This document shows positions 4,822 to 10,833 of a DNA stretch of 10,833 bases, one piece after another (the stretch's first letter is position 1; the number at the start of each line of letters is the position of its first letter). The DNA comes from Eubacterium sp. CAG:786. GTDB taxonomy: Bacteria > Bacillota > Clostridia > Oscillospirales > Ruminococcaceae. Below the pieces are notes generated by a model. It was not told where the DNA came from and did no database searches. It was given only the letters and a program-made list of their open reading frames with translations. A program made the position numbers and the translations under genes. The stretch spans positions 1-10,833 of the forward strand of contig HF989491.1 in assembly GCA_000432175.1 (NCBI GenBank), given 5' to 3'.

Positions 4822-6906
4822 TTATTTGTTGAGCGGATTTCCGCACTTCTGGCAGAATGCGCTTCCCGCCTTGTTCGGGTGTCCGCAGTTGGGGCACTCT
4901 ACCGGTGCTTCGCCCTCAGTCGCGTTTGTGGACTGCGGCTCTGCAGTTTCAGGAGCGACGGTATCTTCCGCAGGAGCGGCGGACTTGGTTTCGTCAAGGG
5001 ACATTCCGGGCTTCTGCTTCGGGTTGCCGTCGATGTCTATCTCGTCAGCCATCAGCTTGTAGAAATCAGCGCCGTCTATCTTCTCATGCTTCATGAGGTA
5101 CTGCGCGCAGCGCTCAAGCAGGTCGCCGTGCTCGGTGAGTATCTCCTTCGCCTTTTCGTAGCCGGTTTCGATGAGTTCGCGTATCTCACCGTCGATCTCT
5201 GCGGCGACATTCTCAGAATAGTTCCTGCCCTGGGAATAATCCCTGCCGAGGAACACTTCCTGGTTCTCGTGACCGTAGAGTATCGGGCCGAGCTTTTCAG
5301 AGAAACCGTAGCGCGTAACCATGTTTCTTGCCACGGAAGTTGCACGCTCGATGTCGTTTGAAGCGCCGGTGGAAATATCGTCAAGAATGAGCTTTTCTGC
5401 AACACGACCGCCCAGAAGTACGACGATCTCCTCTTCCATGTAGGTCTTGCTGACAAATGATCTGTCCTTTTCAGGAACATGCATCGTGAAGCCGCCAGCC
5501 ATTCCGCGCGGGATAATGGAAACCTGGTGTACCTTATCCTGCGTCTTGCAGAAATAGGTGGTTATCGCGTGACCCGACTCGTGATAAGCAGTCAGGCGCT
5601 TTTCCTCGGGAGTAACGACCTTGGACTTCTTCTCGGGGCCTGCAACTACCTTGATGGTAGCTTCCTCGATATCCTTCTTGGTGATCGCCTTGCGGTTAGC
5701 GCGGGCTGCAAGGAGCGCGGCTTCGTTAACGAGGTTTTCAAGGTCTGCACCGGTGAAGCCTGCCGTTGTCGCCGCTATAGTCTTGAGGTCAACATCGGGA
5801 CCGATGTTCTTGTTTCTTGTGTGGACCTTGAGGATTTCCTCACGGCCCTTGATATCGGGATAGTTAACGACGATCTGCCTGTCGAAACGTCCCGGACGGA
5901 GCAGTGCGGGATCAAGGATATCGCGACGGTTGGTCGCTGCCATAACGATGATGGAGTCGTTCTCGGTGAAGCCGTCCATTTCAACAAGCAGCTGGTTCAG
6001 GGTCTGCTCGCGCTCGTCATGACCGCCTCCAAGACCTGCTCCTCTCTGTCTGCCGACTGCGTCTATCTCATCGATGAAGATGATGGACGGGGTTTTCTTC
6101 TTTGCCTGCTCGAACAGGTCGCGCACTCTTGAAGCGCCGACGCCGACGAACATCTCAACAAAATCAGAGCCGCTTATTGAGAAAAACGGTGCGCCTGCCT
6201 CACCGGCAACTGCCTTTGCAAGCAGAGTCTTACCAGTTCCAGGAGGGCCCACTAGCAGAACGCCCTTGGGAATTCTCGCGCCGATCTCGCGGTACTTGTT
6301 CGGGTTCTTGAGGAAGTCAACGATTTCTTCAAGCTCCTGCTTTTCTTCGTCAGCGCCGGCAACGTCGTCGAATGTGACTTTCTTTCCGGTGTGCTGGCGT
6401 ACGTTCGCCCTGGAGAAGCTGGACATCTTACCGCCGCCGGTGGACTGTCGCATTACGATCACCGTGAAGATTATCATAACGCCGACCAGCAGCAGATACG
6501 GCAGCACGTTTGTCAGGAACGTATTGTCGCTTATCGGGATATAGTCCTCCTTAAGGGGGCTGTCCGGGTTAGCCTCGTTGTAGCGCTGGCGGTAGTTAGC
6601 CACCTTTCCGCTCTCGGTGTAGCCGGAATTGATGTCGTTGATGAATATGCTTACATTCGGCACGGTATAGGAATGCGCAGCCTTGCTGCCGTCCTCGCCC
6701 TTGAGCCGATAAGTCAGCGCGCCGCTGCCAAGGTCAAGCTGGAACTCTGAAACATTCAGGTCGTCGAACTCTGCCATGACGCTGGAATAACTCGTCACGG
6801 ACCTTGAAGCACTGCCTGCCATGTTAAGTACGGACACAAGCCCGAAGATAAGCAGGAAGATAATTACCAGATAGATAATTACACCCTTGAATTTATTTGA
6901 ATTCAT
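4822..6906 (-). CDS. ftsH: ATP-dependent zinc metalloprotease FtsH with C-terminal zinc ribbon
   Basis: A 694-residue membrane AAA protease that unfolds and degrades membrane and short-lived cytosolic proteins. TM1 is about residues 8-28, an extracytoplasmic domain spans about 29-130, and TM2 is about 131-152. The AAA module has Walker A GPPGTGKT at 220-227, Walker B IIFIDE at 275-280 and the second region of homology with two arginines near 325-343. The M41 protease site is HESGH at 442-446, with the third zinc ligand Asp518 in SNDIERAT. After a low-complexity Ala/Pro/Glu/Thr linker (about 640-668) comes a four-cysteine ribbon, C671, C674, C685 and C688, which standard FtsH lacks. The ATG at 6906-6904 has AAAGGCGG upstream and its own strong promoter. 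tilS precedes it, as in many Firmicutes, but without the hpt gene that often sits between. Confidence 0.98.
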   Translation of the reverse strand: MNSNKFKGVIIYLVIIFLLIFGLVSVLNMAGSASRSVTSYSSVMAEFDDLNVSEFQLDLGSGALTYRLKGEDGSKAAHSYTVPNVSIFINDINSGYTESGKVANYRQRYNEANPDSPLKEDYIPISDNTFLTNVLPYLLLVGVMIIFTVIVMRQSTGGGKMSSFSRANVRQHTGKKVTFDDVAGADEEKQELEEIVDFLKNPNKYREIGARIPKGVLLVGPPGTGKTLLAKAVAGEAGAPFFSISGSDFVEMFVGVGASRVRDLFEQAKKKTPSIIFIDEIDAVGRQRGAGLGGGHDEREQTLNQLLVEMDGFTENDSIIVMAATNRRDILDPALLRPGRFDRQIVVNYPDIKGREEILKVHTRNKNIGPDVDLKTIAATTAGFTGADLENLVNEAALLAARANRKAITKKDIEEATIKVVAGPEKKSKVVTPEEKRLTAYHESGHAITTYFCKTQDKVHQVSIIPRGMAGGFTMHVPEKDRSFVSKTYMEEEIVVLLGGRVAEKLILDDISTGASNDIERATSVARNMVTRYGFSEKLGPILYGHENQEVFLGRDYSQGRNYSENVAAEIDGEIRELIETGYEKAKEILTEHGDLLERCAQYLMKHEKIDGADFYKLMADEIDIDGNPKQKPGMSLDETKSAAPAEDTVAPETAEPQSTNATEGEAPVECPNCGHPNKAGSAFCQKCGNPLNK

Positions 6907-7022
6907 TAATACCGCCTTTCCGGAACTGATTTCCTTTATATAATATATAGTATGTCACACTGAATTCATTTTTTGCCCCACAAACGTGTGCAATTGTCCC
7001 TATTATGATTTGAACAATGAAT

Positions 7023-7051
7023 ATTATATCACACTTTTAATCAAAATGCAA
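7023..7051 (-). promoter_or_regulatory. Sigma-A-type promoter of ftsH
   Basis: The minus strand has TTGCAT (7051-7046), a 17-base spacer and a perfect TATAAT (7028-7023), with an extended -10 TG one base upstream. The 5' leader would be about 110 bases, AT-rich, with no stable hairpin I could identify. No CIRCE inverted repeat (TTAGCACTC-N9-GAGTGCTAA) or CtsR heptad repeat is visible, so heat-shock control by HrcA or CtsR is not supported. Confidence 0.85.
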
Positions 7052-7087
7052 ACTATTTGCGTGAATATTATCTGAAAATTTATTGAA

Positions 7088-8065
7088 CTATGGAAGTATT
7101 TTTTCGTGCTTTTTGTAGTGCTGCTCCTCGCTCATGACGAACGCGGCGCCGCGCTTCACCACAAAGAATTTTCCGCGACAGGGGTTGAATTTTCCACGAC
7201 CGGCTGCCAGGATTTCCGCGGCAGTGTTGATGCGCAGCGCGCTTGGTTCAATTCCGCCGGCGCTGAATATCATGCGGATAGCGCGGCTCTGCAGCGGCGT
7301 TGGAAGCGCCGCGAGCGCTTCTGCGGAATACCCTCCGGGGCAGCGCGCTTCCTCAAGGGCTTTGGCAGCCATCTCTTCAAGGAAATCGCTGTCAGACCGC
7401 AGGCTGCGTTCCATTCTGTTCATCGTCGGGAACAGCGAACCGTTTATTTTCAGCATTTCCGGCAGGATTATGTGCCGTATCTTGTTGCGCGTGTAATCCG
7501 TGTCAAGGTTCGTGTTGTCGGTCACCCAGGTCAGGTCGTTGCTGCGGCAGTATTCCTCAACATCGGCGCGGGTGCAGTAGATTAGCGGTCTTATGATATT
7601 CCCGCGGACGGGCGGCACGCCGCACAGCCCTTTCAGACCGGTTCCGCGCATCATATTCAGCAGCACGGTTTCGGCGCAGTCGTTGGAATTGTGAGCGGTG
7701 GCTAACTTCTTCCCCCCGGAAACCTCCGCGAAGAAATCATAGCGCACCCGGCGCGCGCATTCCTCAAGGCTCTCATGCTTCTGCTGCAGCGCGGGTACGT
7801 CGGCTTCCCTTATCACAAGGGGAATGCCCAGCCGCCTGCAAAGCTCCTCGCAGAAACGCATGTCGCGGTCGCTCTCTTCACCGCGTATGTGATGATTTAT
7901 ATGGCACGCGGAAACCTCGATGCCAAGTCTGCCCGACAGCTGCTTCATGGCATGCAGAAGGGAAACGCTGTCCGCGCCACCGGATAAAGCGATGACGACA
8001 GCGTTTCCCTCTTCGATCATTTTGTAGTCGGCGCACGCAGAGGCGACCTTTTCAAGAAAATCCAT
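7088..8065 (-). CDS. tilS: tRNA(Ile)-lysidine synthase, short form
   Basis: This enzyme uses ATP to attach lysine to C34 of the CAU-anticodon isoleucine tRNA, changing both its charging and its decoding from AUG to AUA; it is normally essential. The PP-loop SGGADS is at residues 28-33. Other family blocks are EECARRVRYDFF near 101-112, AHNSNDCAETVLLNMMRG at 124-141 and TDNTNLDTDYTRNKIRHIILP at 182-202, the last reproduced here by position and key residues (D183, N186, R193, R197). At 325 residues it is nearer the short Aquifex type than the ~430-470 residues of E. coli or Bacillus, so much of the C-terminal domain seems absent. The start is ATG 8065-8063, one base after the dnaB stop, with AGGAGA upstream. 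A frame to 8167 runs inside dnaB and was rejected. Confidence 0.95.
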   Translation of the reverse strand: MDFLEKVASACADYKMIEEGNAVVIALSGGADSVSLLHAMKQLSGRLGIEVSACHINHHIRGEESDRDMRFCEELCRRLGIPLVIREADVPALQQKHESLEECARRVRYDFFAEVSGGKKLATAHNSNDCAETVLLNMMRGTGLKGLCGVPPVRGNIIRPLIYCTRADVEEYCRSNDLTWVTDNTNLDTDYTRNKIRHIILPEMLKINGSLFPTMNRMERSLRSDSDFLEEMAAKALEEARCPGGYSAEALAALPTPLQSRAIRMIFSAGGIEPSALRINTAAEILAAGRGKFNPCRGKFFVVKRGAAFVMSEEQHYKKHEKILP

Positions 8066-8066
8066 A

Positions 8067-9428
8067 TCAGTTCTCCTGACGAACGAACTCCGCATTCGTG
8101 AAGCGTGTGAATTCGCCGTCCCAGCCCAGCGGGACCGTTCCAGGTTCGCCGTGACGGTTCTTTGCAACGATGCACTCGCAGGAGTTCACGTTCGGGTCCG
8201 TCTTGTCATAATATGCGTTGCGGTACAGGAACATTACAATATCTGCGTCCTGCTCGATGGAGCCGGACTCACGCAGGTCTGAAAGCAGCGGGCGCTTATC
8301 AGGACGCTGCTCGGGTCCGCGGGCAAGCTGCGACAGCGTTATGACAGGGACGTTGAGTTCCTTTGCCATTATCTTCAGGTTTCGCGTGATGTCGGAGATC
8401 TCCACAACTCGGTTGCCGTTGTAATTCTTCGTGGACGACATCAGCTGCAGGTAGTCGATAACCACCAGCCCGAGGTTCTTCATTCGACGCAGCTTCGCCT
8501 TGATTCCCGCAACGGTGATGCCCGGCGTGTCGTCGATGTAGATGTTCAGGCGCGAAAGAACTTCCGCCGCCCTGCCGATGTCCTTCCACTTTTCATCGGG
8601 AATGACGCCGGTCTTCATCGCCTCTGAGGTCAGCGAAGCCTCGCTGCTTATCATTCGGCTGACTATCTGCTCCTTGGACATTTCCAGGCTGAAAACTGCA
8701 ACTGCGGTGTCCTGGTACTTCTTGCCGACATTTGTTGCGATATTCATGGCAAACGAGGTCTTACCCATACCGGGTCGCGCTGCGAGGATTATCAGGTCGG
8801 ACTTGTTCAGACCGTAAATGCGCTTGTCGAGTTCCTTATACAGCGTGGAAAGTCCCGTGATGGAAGCCCCGCCGCCCTCTTTTGCCTGCTTGTACAGGTC
8901 ATTGAGGGCGTTGATACGGTCAAGCACGATGCCGCTAATGTGGGTCAGTCCCTTGATTTCTGCGCCGCTTCTGATATCGAATATCTTCTGCTCCGCGAAA
9001 TCTATCAGCGTGTTTGCGTCCTCGGCGCCCTCGTTTGCGCTGTCGATGATTTCCTTAGCGGCAAAAATAAGGCTGCGCACCATGTACTTATCAACGACTA
9101 TCTGTGCGTATTTTGACACCGATGAAATGCTCGGAACTGCAGTCATGATACGCATGAGGTACTCTTTCGCCTGCTCGTTGGTCTCAAAAACACCCTGGCG
9201 CATGCAGGCTTCAAGCACCGTGACTACATCGATACGGTCGCCGGTGATGAACATGTTGAGCATAACGCCGTAAACCGCTTTGTTGAGCGAAACATAGAAG
9301 TGATCCGGCTGGAGTATCGTCGCAAGCTCGGACATCGCTTCTCCGTCCATGAGCACAGCGCCCAGCACGGACTGCTCCGCGTCAAGGTTATACGGAATAT
9401 TTACGCCGGAAAGGTCGTACTCAGCCAT
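8067..9428 (-). CDS. dnaB: Replicative DNA helicase
   Basis: A 453-residue hexameric helicase that unwinds DNA ahead of the replication fork; its Bacillus counterpart is named DnaC. The N-terminal helical domain (about 1-120) begins with the typical IPYNLDAEQSVLGAVL at 11-26 and also contains DHFY at 42-45. A linker helix region (about 130-180) follows. The RecA-like domain has Walker A ARPGMGKT at 217-224, FSLEMS at 246-251, Walker B VVIDYLQLM at 322-330, the SQLAR motif at 366-370 and the SDLRESGSIEQDAD segment at 383-396. The length is normal and no intein interrupts the P-loop. The ATG at 9428-9426 follows the rplI stop by one base with AGAGGG upstream. The order gdpP-rplI-dnaB is conserved across Firmicutes. 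Confidence 0.98.
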   Translation of the reverse strand: MAEYDLSGVNIPYNLDAEQSVLGAVLMDGEAMSELATILQPDHFYVSLNKAVYGVMLNMFITGDRIDVVTVLEACMRQGVFETNEQAKEYLMRIMTAVPSISSVSKYAQIVVDKYMVRSLIFAAKEIIDSANEGAEDANTLIDFAEQKIFDIRSGAEIKGLTHISGIVLDRINALNDLYKQAKEGGGASITGLSTLYKELDKRIYGLNKSDLIILAARPGMGKTSFAMNIATNVGKKYQDTAVAVFSLEMSKEQIVSRMISSEASLTSEAMKTGVIPDEKWKDIGRAAEVLSRLNIYIDDTPGITVAGIKAKLRRMKNLGLVVIDYLQLMSSTKNYNGNRVVEISDITRNLKIMAKELNVPVITLSQLARGPEQRPDKRPLLSDLRESGSIEQDADIVMFLYRNAYYDKTDPNVNSCECIVAKNRHGEPGTVPLGWDGEFTRFTNAEFVRQEN

Positions 9429-9429
9429 A

Positions 9430-9876
9430 TCAGCCCTCTACGACGCTGACTGTGAACTTTGCGGAAACGCCTGCGTACAGTCTTGCCTCGGCAGCGAAAT
9501 CACCGAAGCCCTCTATCTTGAGGTTCAGCACGATTTTCTTCTTGTCAACGTCGCAGCCAAGCTCCTGCTTGATTGCCGCGGAAACTTCCTTGGAAGTGAC
9601 AGTGCCGAACAGTCTGCCGTTCTGACCTGCCTTAGCCTTTACGGTTATCTTCTTGTCCTTCAGCTTCTCTGCGATTTCCTTTGCGTTCGCAACATCAACG
9701 TCTATCTTGTGCTGTGCAGAGTCCTTCTGACCCTGGAGCAGATTGAGATTCTTTGCGCTGGCTTCCTGTGCAAGTCCCTTCTTGATGAGGAAGTTGACGC
9801 CGTAGCCGTCCTTGACCTCGTGTACTTCGCCCTTCTTGCCCGTGCCCTTGACGTCCTGTAATAAGATTACCTTCAT
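9430..9876 (-). CDS. rplI: 50S ribosomal protein L9
   Basis: A 148-residue L9, the full normal length. The N-terminal rRNA-binding domain carries the family signature within about residues 13-40 ([18 protein letters not shown], then KKGLAQEAS). It is joined by a long charged helix (about 41-75) to the C-terminal domain, which includes [12 protein letters not shown], typical of L9. It binds 23S rRNA at the base of the L1 stalk and helps keep frame. I chose ATG 9876-9874 because AGGAGGT (9890-9884) lies 7 bases before it and L9 proteins begin MKVILL; a frame to 9897 would overlap gdpP. It sits between gdpP (17-base gap) and dnaB (1-base gap). Confidence 0.98.
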   Translation of the reverse strand: MKVILLQDVKGTGKKGEVHEVKDGYGVNFLIKKGLAQEASAKNLNLLQGQKDSAQHKIDVDVANAKEIAEKLKDKKITVKAKAGQNGRLFGTVTSKEVSAAIKQELGCDVDKKKIVLNLKIEGFGDFAAEARLYAGVSAKFTVSVVEG

Positions 9877-9883
9877 TTCAATG

Positions 9884-9890
9884 ACCTCCT
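9884..9890 (-). promoter_or_regulatory. Strong ribosome binding site of rplI
   Basis: A perfect AGGAGGT on the minus strand with a 7-base spacer to ATG 9876-9874. It fixes the L9 start at MKVILL and is the strongest site in the window, as expected for an abundant ribosomal protein. Confidence 0.85.
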
Positions 9891-9893
9891 GTA

Positions 9894-10833
9894 TCAATCC
9901 TGCGGCAGATTATCGTAATAGCGGTCTATCGCTTCACGAAGCTTCTGCTCGGCTTCTTCCCTGGTTATATTGTAGAGCTGCGCGCCTGCCATCGTCAGAT
10001 GACCGCCGCCGTCGTCCTTCTTGTTGCCTATGTTTTCCATGAGCACCTGCACGTTTATCTTGCCAAGAGAACGCGCGCTGTAGCTCCAGCCGTTCTCTAT
10101 CGGGTATACAGTGACTGCCGCGTCAACGCCGGTGATATTCAGCATTTCGTCAGCCGCCTGCGAGCATACCACGCGTATATCCTCAAAGGACTCCTCCACG
10201 ATGGAAATCGCGAAGCCGCGGTACATCTCCGCTCCCGCTATGACAGCGGACTTGCGCATGCGGGATTTCATCGGGGTGGCAAACAGCTTCTTCACAAGTA
10301 TGGTATCCGCGCCGAATTTGCGCAGTCTTGCCGCCGCCTCGAATGTCGCTTCCCCGGTGCGCATCACGAAATCCTTGGTATCCAGCGTGATCCCCGCAAG
10401 GAGAGCCTCCGCTTCAAGCGGCTGCAGCGTGCCTGCTTCACCGAAGTACTGCAGCAGGTCCGTCACCATTTCAGACGCGGAGGAAGCGTTCGGATCGACC
10501 CAGCTTATTACCGCCTGTATCTCGTTGTCTGCCTTGCGGTGGTGGTCGATGACTACCACATGGCTGGGGTCTGCCTTTTCAAACAGTTCGCGGCTGTCAA
10601 CTTTCTTTTCAATGTGAGTATCAACTATAAAGAGCAGCGAACTTTCAGTGAACCTCATCGCAGCGACCTTCGGCTCGATGATGAGCGGTGGGTCGTATTC
10701 CGCGAACCTGCCCAGCAGGGGTTCGGATAGGTTCTTGATGTTGCCGTTGCGGTCAAGTTCACGGCTGACGCAGGCATACGCCTGCTTTCCCATGCGGCGA
10801 ATGGCGCTTGCAAGCCCTATCGCCGCACCGACG
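9894..10833 (-). CDS. gdpP: GdpP-type cyclic-di-AMP phosphodiesterase, 3' part
   Basis: The last 312 codons are present; the 5' part lies beyond the right edge, and no start is in the window. The frame opens with [13 protein letters not shown], which is the part just after the first aspartate motif (DSxGAAIG) of the DHH domain. Then come VDTH near 70-73, the DHH triad in [10 protein letters not shown] at about 96-98, GITLDTKDF near 147-155, and the DHHA1 domain ending in [10 protein letters not shown] (GGGH at about 275-278). The missing part should hold two membrane helices, a PAS domain and a degenerate GGDEF domain. The enzyme hydrolyses c-di-AMP to pApA, affecting potassium and osmotic balance and cell-wall stress. 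Identification as GdpP rather than a soluble DhhP phosphodiesterase or NrnA-type nanoRNase rests on the linkage to rplI and dnaB. Confidence 0.92.
   Translation of the reverse strand, partial: VGAAIGLASAIRRMGKQAYACVSRELDRNGNIKNLSEPLLGRFAEYDPPLIIEPKVAAMRFTESSLLFIVDTHIEKKVDSRELFEKADPSHVVVIDHHRKADNEIQAVISWVDPNASSASEMVTDLLQYFGEAGTLQPLEAEALLAGITLDTKDFVMRTGEATFEAAARLRKFGADTILVKKLFATPMKSRMRKSAVIAGAEMYRGFAISIVEESFEDIRVVCSQAADEMLNITGVDAAVTVYPIENGWSYSARSLGKINVQVLMENIGNKKDDGGGHLTMAGAQLYNITREEAEQKLREAIDRYYDNLPQD

Noticed and set aside
4555..5361. Plus-strand open frame of 268 codons opposite the GNAT gene and the 3' end of ftsH
   Set aside because: It overlaps two clear minus-strand genes and the intergenic hairpin, and its translation shows no recognisable domain.
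5091..5480. Minus-strand open frame of 129 codons inside ftsH
   Set aside because: It is an alternative frame of the intact FtsH protease domain; there is no frameshift in ftsH that would require it.
6907..7022. Possible CIRCE, CtsR or riboswitch element in the ftsH leader
   Set aside because: No matching inverted repeat, heptad repeat or stable multi-stem structure was found by eye in this AT-rich leader.
7048..7060. Short hairpin (GCAAA/TTTGC) after tilS as a terminator
   Set aside because: The stem has only five weak pairs, lacks a following T-run, and overlaps the -35 box of the ftsH promoter.
9999..10730. Plus-strand open frame of 243 codons opposite gdpP
   Set aside because: It is fully antisense to the DHH-DHHA1 coding sequence and has no motifs.

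Overview
The window reads as a chromosomal segment of an anaerobic Gram-positive bacterium of the class Clostridia, probably close to Ruminococcus/Oscillospiraceae. The support is the Firmicutes gene order gdpP-rplI-dnaB, a four-subunit ferredoxin-dependent 2-oxoacid oxidoreductase typical of anaerobes, strong GGAGG-type ribosome binding sites, and AT-rich intergenic DNA between moderately GC-rich genes. All supported genes lie on the minus strand, so transcription runs from the right end to the left end. The family placement is inference.

Right block (about 10833 to 7088): the 3' part of gdpP (c-di-AMP phosphodiesterase), rplI (ribosomal protein L9), dnaB (replicative helicase) and tilS (tRNA-Ile lysidine synthase). 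They are packed with gaps of 17 bases (gdpP to rplI) and 1 base (rplI to dnaB, dnaB to tilS) and form one transcription unit for replication, translation and nucleotide signalling. No convincing terminator follows tilS.

Middle block (about 7087 to 4335): a near-consensus sigma-A-type promoter drives ftsH, a membrane AAA protease with an unusual C-terminal four-cysteine zinc ribbon. A 9-bp hairpin with a short T-run separates it from a small GNAT acetyltransferase.

Left block (about 4250 to 249): a near-consensus extended -10 promoter starts an apparent six-gene operon. It encodes a zinc-ribbon protein with two membrane segments, a ParA/MinD-like P-loop ATPase translationally coupled to it, and then ferredoxin, alpha, beta and gamma subunits of a 3-methyl-2-oxobutanoate (2-ketoisovalerate) type ferredoxin oxidoreductase. 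The four oxidoreductase genes overlap or nearly touch. The enzyme would convert branched-chain 2-oxoacids to acyl-CoA plus reduced ferredoxin, or run in reverse. The operon ends in a strong intrinsic terminator.

That terminator lies inside a roughly 196-bp element with imperfect ~55-bp inverted arms, resembling a MITE or a REP doublet, which abuts the last stop codon. Beyond it, the first 55 codons of an unidentified membrane protein with a TTG start run off the left edge.

No rRNA, tRNA, CRISPR array, transposase or phage gene is visible. The most notable points are the repeat element carrying the terminator, the zinc-ribbon extension on FtsH, and the zinc-ribbon/P-loop ATPase pair leading the oxidoreductase operon. 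I see no clear evidence of a wholly new system.
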